In this document: piece by piece, positions 1 to 5,090 of the stretch | Layout: each line of letters opens with the position of its first letter | Numbering within the stretch: position 1 is the stretch's first letter | NCBI GenBank assembly: GCA_012514775.1 | Contig: JAAYZQ010000169.1 | Span: 1 to 5,090, forward strand | Origin: Anaerolineaceae bacterium | GTDB taxonomy: Bacteria > Chloroflexota > Anaerolineae > JAAYZQ01 | Reading direction: 5' to 3' | DNA length: 5,090 nt | The notes under the pieces: model-generated | What the model saw: only the letters and a program-made list of their open reading frames with translations | What the model was told of the DNA's origin: nothing | Databases searched by the model: none | Made by a program: the position numbers and the translations under genes

Positions 1-99
1 CTCCTGGGCGAGATGCTGCGCAACGTGACCTTTTGCGCCGACGACGAATACTCGATCCGTGCAGTTTGGGACGATTATAAGGAGAAAGACCATGCCTGA
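1..99 (+). CDS. C-terminal end of an unidentified upstream protein (5' truncated)
   Basis: Reading frame 1 is open from the first base and encodes 32 residues ending in WDDYKEKDHA before a TGA at 97-99. The segment is hydrophilic and rich in acidic residues, with no membrane segment and no motif I can assign. It is taken as a real gene end because the stop falls 8 nt inside the following epimerase gene (ATGCCTGA), the kind of overlap typical of operons, and because the epimerase ribosome binding site lies inside this frame. By context it is probably another glycan-biosynthesis or sugar-nucleotide gene, but the visible part does not show a function. The rest lies upstream of the window. Confidence 0.55.
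   Translation, partial: LLGEMLRNVTFCADDEYSIRAVWDDYKEKDHA
79..84 (+). promoter_or_regulatory. Ribosome binding site of the epimerase gene
   Basis: AAGGAG lies 7 nt before the ATG at 92, a near-ideal Shine-Dalgarno match and spacing. It decides the start. A GTG at 59 in the same frame would add 11 residues, but it has no comparable ribosome binding site and would put extra residues before the Rossmann beta strand that normally opens this family. Confidence 0.8.
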
Positions 100-1213
100 G
101 AGAATCCTGGTAACCGGCGGGGCGGGCTTTATTGGCTCCTTCCTGGTCGACGCCCTGCTGGAGCGCGGGCACACGGTGCGCGTGTACGACTCGCTCGTGC
201 CCCAGGTGCACGGCGAGCAGCAGCGGATGCCCGACTACCTGAACCCCGCGGCCGAGTTCGTGCGCGGCGACGTGCGCGACCGCGACGGCCTGGCGCGGGC
301 CATTGAGGGCATGGACGTCGTCTTTCACCTGGCCGCGGCCGTAGGGGTCGGGCAGTCGATGTACCAGATCCAGTACTACACCGACGCCAACACCATGGGC
401 GGCGCTACGCTACTCGACGTCCTGGCCAACAGTCGCCACAACGTGCGCAAGATGCTCGTCGCCTCGTCCATGTCGATCTATGGCGAGGGCAAGTACCAAT
501 GTGAGACGCATGGCATCGTCTACCCGAAGCTGCGCACCGAGGCCCAGCTCGCGGCCCACGACTGGGAGATGAAATGCCCCCACTGCGGGCGCAACGTCAC
601 CTCGCTGCCCACAGACGAGGAAAAGCCGCTCTATCCGACGTCGATCTATGCCATCACCAAGCGCGACCACGAGGAAATGTTCCTCAGCACCGGTTTTGCC
701 TACAGCATCCCGGCCGTGGCCCTGCGCTTCTTTAACACCTACGGCCCGCGCCAGGCGCTGTCGAACCCCTACACCGGCGTGATGGCCATCTTTTCCGGCC
801 GGCTGCTGAACAACCAGCCGCCCGTGATCTACGAGGACGGCCAGCAGAGCCGCGACTTTATCCACGTCAAGGACATCGTGCAGGGCCTGCTGCTGGCCAT
901 GGACCGGCCGGAAGCGGACAACGAGGTCTTTAACCTGGGCACCGGCGTGCCCACCTCCATTCGCCAGGTCGGCCAGATGCTGGCGCAGCAGATTGCCGAG
1001 CTGGAGCCGGTCATCGTCGAAAAGTTCCGCGCCGGCGACATCCGCCACTGTTACGCCGACATCAGCAAAGCGCGGAACTTGCTCGGCTTTGCGCCACGCT
1101 TTTCCCTGGACGAGGGCATGGCCGACCTGCTGGGTTGGGTGCGGCAGCAGACAGCCGAGGACCGTTTTGCCCAGGTAGAGAAGGAACTGGCGGCCAAGTC
1201 GCTGGTGAAGTAG
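92..1213 (+). CDS. NAD(P)-dependent nucleotide-sugar epimerase/dehydratase (extended SDR), possibly dTDP-L-rhamnose 4-epimerase-like
   Basis: This 373-residue cytoplasmic protein belongs to the extended short-chain dehydrogenase/reductase family, which epimerises or dehydrates nucleotide-activated sugars using bound NAD(P). The N-terminal Rossmann fold shows TGGAGFIG at residues 8-15 (GxxGxxG), an acidic D33 after the second strand (cofactor ribose binding), D60 in GDVRD and HLAA at 79-82. A Ser-rich strand end (SSMS, 125-128) supplies the catalytic Ser, and Y186/K190 form the YxxxK pair. RFFNTYGPRQ (212-221) and RDFIHVKD (254-261) are the usual substrate-side motifs. An insert between the catalytic Ser and Tyr carries C137, H140, C162 and C165, a possible zinc site. 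From memory, proteins with this insert and the GVGQSMY segment are often annotated as dTDP-L-rhamnose 4-epimerases. The exact substrate is not settled, and UDP-sugar 4-epimerase is the main alternative. The start overlaps the previous gene by 8 nt, and the next gene begins 4 nt after the stop. Confidence 0.93.
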   Translation: MPERILVTGGAGFIGSFLVDALLERGHTVRVYDSLVPQVHGEQQRMPDYLNPAAEFVRGDVRDRDGLARAIEGMDVVFHLAAAVGVGQSMYQIQYYTDANTMGGATLLDVLANSRHNVRKMLVASSMSIYGEGKYQCETHGIVYPKLRTEAQLAAHDWEMKCPHCGRNVTSLPTDEEKPLYPTSIYAITKRDHEEMFLSTGFAYSIPAVALRFFNTYGPRQALSNPYTGVMAIFSGRLLNNQPPVIYEDGQQSRDFIHVKDIVQGLLLAMDRPEADNEVFNLGTGVPTSIRQVGQMLAQQIAELEPVIVEKFRAGDIRHCYADISKARNLLGFAPRFSLDEGMADLLGWVRQQTAEDRFAQVEKELAAKSLVK

Positions 1214-1215
1214 CG

Positions 1216-1230
1216 GTATGCGGCGCATAC
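1216..1230 (+). other. Small perfect inverted repeat enclosing the first GT4 start codon
   Basis: GTATGC, a GGC loop and GCATAC form a 6-bp stem with a 3-nt loop. The ATG start of the following glycosyltransferase (1218-1220) lies inside the left arm. No clear Shine-Dalgarno sequence precedes this start, so the mRNA hairpin could hold the start closed until ribosomes finishing the epimerase open it. The repeat is seen directly, while the regulatory role is inference. A repeat this short can occur by chance in a 5-kb window. Confidence 0.35.
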
Positions 1231-2444
1231 TCGTCCTATCGCCCTGCGACGTCTTTCCACCTGTTCACGGCAGCAGCACGGCAATCTATCATACCTTGCA
1301 GTTCCTGGCGGAAAGGAACCGGGTTTCGGTCCTCTTGGCCCATCTCTACTCACAGGGGGGCCAGATCGACCTGGAGAGTCCGAACCTGACGATCCGCTAT
1401 TGCCGCCGGTCGTCCCTGGACCGGCTAGGCTACAAGGGCCTGTTCTTCAATCCGCTCTACTACCAGGCTGCCTTGCAGATAGCCCGCGAGTTCCAGCCCG
1501 ACGTCATCCAGGCCGAACTGCTGTGGACCGCGCCGGCCGCCCTATGGCTCCGCCACAACATCGGCCGGCCCGTGGTCCTCATGCAGGAGAACGTCGAATA
1601 TCAGAAGTTTGTGCGATTTGGCCTGACCAGCCCCTTCCTGAAGATCGTCCGCTGGCTGGAGGGTTGGGCCTGCCGGAGCGCCGACCGGGTTGTAGCCCTC
1701 TCCGAGGTGGACCGCGATTTCATGATCCAGTTGTACGGCGTGCCGCCCGAGCGGTTCGCGCTGATCCCCCACGGTGTGGACCCCGAGCTGTTCGACCACC
1801 GGCCGGAGGGTGCGGCCGCGGCACGCCAGGCCCTGGGCGTGGAGGCCGGGACGCCGCTGTTGACCTTTGTCGGCAAGCTGGACTATTTGCCCAACGTCCG
1901 CGCCGTGGCCTGTATCGCCGAGCGCATCGCCCCCGCGGTCTGGCAGCGCCACCCGGAGGCGCGCTTTGTCATTGTCGGGCAGGGCGTCGAGGCCGTGGCC
2001 GAGTACCGGCGCGATGGCCTGCTGTTCACCGGGTTCGTGGACGCCAGGGCGGGCGCCATGCCCAACCTCAGCGACTACCTGTCGGCGTCCGATGTGGTCC
2101 TCGTGCCCCTCGATTCGGGCTCGGGCACCCGGCTCAAGATCGTGGAGGCGGCGGCCAACGCCCGGCCGGTGGTCTCGACGAAAATCGGCGCCGAGGGCCA
2201 GTCCTTCGTCGACGGGCAAGAGATCCTGCTGACCGACGAGGCGGACCAGGCCTTTATCGACGCCACGCTGCGCCTGCTGGACGACCCGGCCCTGGGCGAG
2301 CGCCTGGGGCGCGCCGCCCGTAGCCGGGTTCTGGCCGAGTATAGCTGGCGGTCCCAGGTGTCGAAAATGGAGCGGATCTACTCAGAACTTGTTCCGGCGC
2401 GCCCCCTTTCGGGAGCGCTGCCGGTAGAGGATGCAGGGAATTGA
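1218..2444 (+). CDS. GT4-family (GT-B fold) glycosyltransferase
   Basis: A 408-residue cytoplasmic or membrane-peripheral retaining glycosyltransferase that would transfer a sugar from a nucleotide donor to a glycan or lipid-linked acceptor. The N-terminal acceptor domain (about 1-185) begins with MRRILVLSPC, the first Rossmann strand. It contains the NVEY segment at 125-128 and the VVALSEVDRDF segment at 158-168, typical of this group. IPHGVDPELF (183-192) starts the C-terminal donor domain, followed by FVGKLDYLPN (217-226), FVIVGQG (250-256) and the nucleotide-sugar motif GSGTRLKIVEAAANARPVVS (301-320), with R305, K307 and E310. The first Glu of the classic EX7E motif is replaced by Ser302, as in many proteins with the GSGTRLK form. 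No signal peptide or membrane segment is seen. It starts 4 nt after the epimerase stop without a good ribosome binding site, so it is probably translated by coupling. The last 15 or so residues form a loose Pro/Ala-rich tail. The sugar and acceptor cannot be read from the sequence. Confidence 0.93.
   Translation: MRRILVLSPCDVFPPVHGSSTAIYHTLQFLAERNRVSVLLAHLYSQGGQIDLESPNLTIRYCRRSSLDRLGYKGLFFNPLYYQAALQIAREFQPDVIQAELLWTAPAALWLRHNIGRPVVLMQENVEYQKFVRFGLTSPFLKIVRWLEGWACRSADRVVALSEVDRDFMIQLYGVPPERFALIPHGVDPELFDHRPEGAAAARQALGVEAGTPLLTFVGKLDYLPNVRAVACIAERIAPAVWQRHPEARFVIVGQGVEAVAEYRRDGLLFTGFVDARAGAMPNLSDYLSASDVVLVPLDSGSGTRLKIVEAAANARPVVSTKIGAEGQSFVDGQEILLTDEADQAFIDATLRLLDDPALGERLGRAARSRVLAEYSWRSQVSKMERIYSELVPARPLSGALPVEDAGN
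2394..2424 (+). other. Strong G:C hairpin at the 3' end of the first GT4 gene
   Basis: CCGGC-GCGC-CCC at 2394-2405 pairs with GGG-GCGC-GCCGG at 2411-2424. That gives 12 G:C pairs in three blocks, with single-base bulges at A2414 and T2419 and a 5-nt loop (CTTTC, 2406-2410). It lies within codons for the unconserved C-terminal tail of the first glycosyltransferase and ends 1 nt before the likely ribosome binding site of the second. No T run follows, so it is not a classical intrinsic terminator. A role in mRNA stability or in setting translation of the next gene is inference. G+C-rich DNA forms such stems easily. Confidence 0.4.
2426..2430 (+). promoter_or_regulatory. Probable ribosome binding site of the second GT4 gene
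   Basis: AGAGG ends 10 nt before the TTG start at 2441. A second purine run, AGGGAA at 2435-2440, directly abuts the start and is too close to act well as a Shine-Dalgarno sequence. The signal is modest. The start is mainly supported by the 4-nt overlap with the previous stop and by the family N-terminus. Confidence 0.45.
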
Positions 2445-3643
2445 AAGCACTCGTCGTCATCTTTGAAGAATTGGTGCCTATCAGCGGCGGGGGGACGCCC
2501 CGCACCTCGAGCATTGTGCGCTCCCTGGTGGAGAGAGGGCACGAGGTGTACGTGGCTGCCTCCTTTGGCGTCGACGCGGAGGAGGCGCGCCGCGAGCTGG
2601 GCGCGGCAGGCGTCCTGCCCCTTACCGGCGTCAGCCGCATGGACCCCAAGAAAATGCGCAAATACGCCGTCAGCTATCCGACCAACATCCTGCGGGTGGC
2701 GGCCTATGCCTGGCGCCTGGGGCCGGACGTCGTCCTGACGCACAACACGGCCGCCGCGTTCGCCGCGCTCCTGGGCAAGCTGCTGCGGCCGCGCACCGTC
2801 ACCGTCCTCGACCTCACCGACCTGTTGTTCGAGTACCTGGACGACTACAAGGGAAGCTGGCTCAAGCTGGCGGCAGCCGCGGGCCGATGGATGGAGCGCA
2901 CCAGCGTGCGCCGCTCGGATCACATCATCACCATCAGCGGCGCCATGCGCGACATCCTGGTGCGCGACTACCGCGCGCGGCCCGAACGGCTGGCCATCGT
3001 CCACGATGGCGTCGACACCCGCATCTTTTGCCGGCAGGAAGCCGCGGACCTGCGGGCCGCCCACGCGCCCGGCGACGGCCAGGTGCTGATCTTTCACGGG
3101 GTCATCGATCCGCAGGACGGCCCCGAGCTGCTCATCGAGGCCGCGCCGGCCATCCTTGCCGCCCATCCCGGGGCGCGCTTCTGGATGGTGGGCGACGGCA
3201 CCGCCGTTCCCGACCTCAAGGCCCGGACCCGGGCGGCGGGGTTGGAGGACCGCTTTTTCTTTAGCGGGTGGGTGCGGCAGGCCGAGGTGGCCCGCTACAT
3301 CTCGGCCAGCGACCTGGGCCTGGTGATCCTGCCCGACGTGCTCTCGGCCCGGGGGCGGGTGACCCTCAAGGAGTTCGAGTATTGGGCCTGCGGCGTGCCG
3401 GCCGTGCTACCCCGGCTGCCGGCCCTGCAAGAGGTGGTGGGCGACGAGGCAGCCAGCGTCTTTTACGCGCCCGGCGACGCCGCCGACCTGGCGCGCCGGG
3501 TAAACGAGTTGCTGGCCGACGACGAGCGGCGCCGGGCCATGGGCCGCCTGGGCCAGCAGCGCGTGGCCGAGCAGTTCGAGTGGCGGGCACTGACGGACGA
3601 GATCGCGCGCCTGTGCGAGGAGTATGCCGGCCAGCAGGCCTGA
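2441..3643 (+). CDS. GT4-family (GT-B fold) glycosyltransferase, second type
   Basis: A 400-residue predicted nucleotide-sugar glycosyltransferase. The TTG start at 2441 overlaps the previous TGA (TTGA). No ATG or GTG exists in this frame for at least 30 nt upstream, and KALVVIFEE is a natural first beta strand. A glycine-rich loop (SGGGTPR, 15-21) follows, typical of GT4 N-termini. Other marks are SDHIITISGAMRD (159-171), VHDGVDTRIF (187-196) opening the donor domain, the IFHGVIDPQDGPELLIEA stretch (217-234), FWMVGDG (247-253) and FFFSGWV (272-278). The donor-site motif LKEFEYWACGVPAV (309-322) contains K310 and E313. The first Glu of EX7E is Gly305 here. It differs clearly from the preceding GT4 protein in both loops, so the pair probably adds two different residues or linkages rather than being a recent duplication. 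There is no membrane segment. Donor and acceptor are unknown. It ends 31 nt before the membrane-protein start. Confidence 0.92.
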   Translation: MKALVVIFEELVPISGGGTPRTSSIVRSLVERGHEVYVAASFGVDAEEARRELGAAGVLPLTGVSRMDPKKMRKYAVSYPTNILRVAAYAWRLGPDVVLTHNTAAAFAALLGKLLRPRTVTVLDLTDLLFEYLDDYKGSWLKLAAAAGRWMERTSVRRSDHIITISGAMRDILVRDYRARPERLAIVHDGVDTRIFCRQEAADLRAAHAPGDGQVLIFHGVIDPQDGPELLIEAAPAILAAHPGARFWMVGDGTAVPDLKARTRAAGLEDRFFFSGWVRQAEVARYISASDLGLVILPDVLSARGRVTLKEFEYWACGVPAVLPRLPALQEVVGDEAASVFYAPGDAADLARRVNELLADDERRRAMGRLGQQRVAEQFEWRALTDEIARLCEEYAGQQA

Positions 3644-3663
3644 GGCGATGGCGCGAGTTGACG

Positions 3664-3669
3664 AGGAGG
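3664..3669 (+). promoter_or_regulatory. Ribosome binding site of the YfhO-like gene
   Basis: AGGAGG, a perfect Shine-Dalgarno core, lies 5 nt before the ATG at 3675. This favours 3675 over the in-frame ATG at 3648, which has only a weak GAGG two bases upstream and would add nine mostly charged residues. Confidence 0.8.
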
Positions 3670-3674
3670 AGCGA

Positions 3675-5090
3675 ATGCCAGACGGACGGGCGAGCCTGCG
3701 GCGCAGGCCGGCGGCTGATGCCGCCGTGGCCGCGCTCCTGGCCTTGCTGTGCGCCCTCTTTTTCTGGCAGGTGCTGACCCCCGAAGCCGCCGACCGCCGC
3801 TGGTTCGCCGCGGGCGACTTTACCGACCAGTTCTACGCCTTCCGTGCCTACCTGGCCCGCGAGCTGTGGGCGGGGCGCCTGCCCCTGTGGAACCCCTATG
3901 CCCTCGGCGGGTCGCCCTTCCTGGCCGACATCCAGGCTGCCGTCTACTATCCGCTGGGACTGCTGACCGTCCTCCTGGCGGGCAAGGGCGGGCTGCCCCT
4001 CGTCGCCGTCGAGCTGGAGGTCATCGTCCACTATTTCCTGGCCAGCCTGTTTCTCTACCTCCTGGTGCGAGACCTGACCCGCAGCCGCCTGGCCGGGCTG
4101 GTGAGCGCCATAGCCTATGCCTTTGGCAGCTATCTCACTTCCTATCCGAAGCTGCAAATGGCCATCCTGGAGGGGCAGACCTGGGTGCCCCTGGCGCTCC
4201 TCGCCGTCCACCGCGCGGCGGCGGCCCGCGAAGGCCGGCGCCAGGGTCGTTGGGTCGCATGGCTGGCCATCGGCGGCCTCGCCCTGGGTCTCACGGCCCT
4301 GGCAGGCCACGCCCAGACGACGCTCCTGGCCGGCTACACCGTGGTGGCCTATCTCATCTTTGCCTTCTATCCCGCCCTGCGGCGATCCAGTGGGCGGGAA
4401 AGGCTCGCCCTGGGAGCCCGCCTCGCGATCCTGCCGCTGGTGGCCCTCGGCCTGGGGGCCGCCCAGCTCCTGCCCAGCCTGGAGTACATGCGCCTCTCGT
4501 CGCGGGCGGCCATCAGCTTCCAGCGGGCCGGCGGCGGCTTTGTGCCCAGCGATCTCCTGGCCCTGGTCCTGCCCGGGCTGCGGGTGATCTATGCCGGCAT
4601 CCTGCCCCTCATCCTGGCCACGCTCGGCGTGGCGCTGGCTCCGCGGCGCAGGCGGGAAACCGTCTTCTGGGCGGTCATGGCCGGGCTGGCGTTGCTCCTC
4701 TCCCTGGGCAGGAGCACGATCCTGTACGCCTTTCTCTATCTCCTGGCCCCCGGCTTTGGCCTGTTCCAGGGGCAGGAGCGAGCCTTGCAGGTTTTTGCCC
4801 TCGCCCTCGCCATCCTGGCCGGCTACGGCGCCGCCCTGCTGGTCCGGCCGATGATCCGCCCGGTCAAGGCGCGCTACGGGCGCTTTTGCCGGCTGCTGTC
4901 GTGGACCTGGGCCGGCGCCGTGGGTCTCGTCTTCCTGGCCTACTGGGGCTCGCTCTACCTGGCCCAGTCGCAGCCGGGGCAGGTGAACGACCTGCTGGAG
5001 CGCTCGGTCCTCCTGGCCATCCTCCTGGGGCTGAGCACCCTGCTGCTCCGCTACCGCCTGGGCCACCGGGGGAGCAGCCCCGTTTTTGGC
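3675..5090 (+). CDS. YfhO-like polytopic membrane protein, putative GT-C-type glycosyltransferase (3' truncated)
   Basis: The frame stays open from 3675 to the last base, giving 472 residues without a stop, so the gene runs off the window. YfhO-family proteins are usually considerably longer, so a large C-terminal part is missing. After a basic N-terminus (RASLRRRP) comes a first membrane segment (about 16-34), then an extracytoplasmic loop with GDFTDQFY (47-54) and RLPLWNPYALGGSPFLADIQ (68-87), a hallmark of YfhO-like proteins. D48 and D51 are candidates for the acidic residues that GT-C enzymes carry after the first helix. Further marks are GHAQT (211-215), QLLPSLEYM (264-272) and GFGLFQGQERALQVFAL (360-376). 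Other likely membrane segments are near 88-103, 114-132, 138-155, 194-212, 216-233, 248-268, 304-322, 330-345, 371-390, 406-429 and 443-459. By family analogy it would transfer a sugar from a polyprenyl-phosphate donor outside the membrane to a glycan, teichoic acid-like polymer or protein. This activity is inferred. Confidence 0.87.
   Translation, partial: MPDGRASLRRRPAADAAVAALLALLCALFFWQVLTPEAADRRWFAAGDFTDQFYAFRAYLARELWAGRLPLWNPYALGGSPFLADIQAAVYYPLGLLTVLLAGKGGLPLVAVELEVIVHYFLASLFLYLLVRDLTRSRLAGLVSAIAYAFGSYLTSYPKLQMAILEGQTWVPLALLAVHRAAAAREGRRQGRWVAWLAIGGLALGLTALAGHAQTTLLAGYTVVAYLIFAFYPALRRSSGRERLALGARLAILPLVALGLGAAQLLPSLEYMRLSSRAAISFQRAGGGFVPSDLLALVLPGLRVIYAGILPLILATLGVALAPRRRRETVFWAVMAGLALLLSLGRSTILYAFLYLLAPGFGLFQGQERALQVFALALAILAGYGAALLVRPMIRPVKARYGRFCRLLSWTWAGAVGLVFLAYWGSLYLAQSQPGQVNDLLERSVLLAILLGLSTLLLRYRLGHRGSSPVFG

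Noticed and set aside
59..91. GTG start giving the epimerase 11 more residues
   Set aside because: The added residues precede the normal Rossmann start, and the AAGGAG at 79-84 points to the ATG at 92.
410..1228. A 272-codon minus-strand frame opposite the epimerase
   Set aside because: It lies opposite strongly conserved SDR motifs, has no own ribosome binding site or domain that I can see, and is explained by third-position G/C bias.
1542..2219. A 225-codon minus-strand frame opposite the first GT4 gene
   Set aside because: It is an antisense shadow. Composition is His/Gly/Asp-rich without motifs, and the plus-strand frame carries the full GT4 signature.
1400..2323. A 307-codon plus-strand frame inside the first GT4 gene
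   Set aside because: It is an Arg/Pro/Gly-rich out-of-frame translation, nested in a gene with convincing motifs from end to end.
2394..2424. Possible intrinsic terminator between the two GT4 genes
   Set aside because: The stem is strong but lies inside coding sequence, is not followed by a T run, and precedes an overlapping downstream start.
2378..3166. A 262-codon minus-strand frame crossing the GT4-GT4 junction
   Set aside because: It spans two well-supported plus-strand genes, shows no family features, and is the same kind of codon-bias artefact.
3648..3674. Upstream ATG for the YfhO-like gene
   Set aside because: It is in frame but has only a weak GAGG two bases before it, whereas the ATG at 3675 has AGGAGG at good spacing. 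It cannot be excluded entirely.
3366..5066. A 566-codon open frame on the minus strand, opposite the YfhO-like gene and the end of the second GT4
   Set aside because: Its product is a low-complexity Gln/Gly/Glu/Arg-rich chain with no recognisable domain. It is the mirror of Leu/Ala/Gly-rich membrane codons in G+C-rich DNA. The plus strand encodes clear family motifs across the same bases.

Overview
The window is a tightly packed, single-strand (+) stretch of a G+C-rich bacterial genome. Codon third positions are overwhelmingly G or C, and this also produces several long meaningless reading frames on the other strand. It reads as part of a surface-glycan or glycolipid biosynthesis operon. No gene marks the taxon. 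The combination of a YfhO-like membrane protein, back-to-back GT4 glycosyltransferases and a cysteine-bearing SDR epimerase is what I would expect in Chloroflexota (Anaerolineae-like) genomes. That is a low-to-moderate confidence inference from general knowledge, not something the sequence proves.

Layout: (1) bases 1-99 hold the last 32 codons of an unidentified upstream gene. (2) 92-1213 is an NAD(P)-dependent extended-SDR nucleotide-sugar epimerase/dehydratase, which overlaps the upstream gene by 8 nt. (3) 1218-2444 is a GT4-type glycosyltransferase starting 4 nt after the epimerase stop. (4) 2441-3643 is a second, different GT4-type glycosyltransferase that starts at TTG within a 4-nt TTGA overlap. 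(5) 3675 to the window end is the first 472 codons of a polytopic YfhO-like membrane protein whose 3' end lies outside the window. No gap between genes exceeds about 31 nt, and I saw no terminator, tRNA, rRNA, CRISPR array or mobile element.

The genes fit one pathway. The epimerase would make or adjust an activated sugar (a dTDP- or UDP-linked donor). The two cytoplasmic GT4 enzymes would transfer sugars onto a growing, probably lipid-linked, acceptor. The YfhO-like protein, which resembles GT-C membrane glycosyltransferases, would act on the outer face of the membrane, possibly adding a sugar from a polyprenyl-phosphate donor. The overlaps and very short gaps suggest one transcript with translational coupling. 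The promoter must lie upstream of the window.

The points most worth a second look are a zinc-ribbon-like CxxH/CxxC insert inside the epimerase catalytic domain, a small hairpin that encloses the first GT4 start codon, and an all-G:C 12-bp hairpin just before the second GT4 ribosome binding site. I did not find convincing evidence of an entirely new biological system here.
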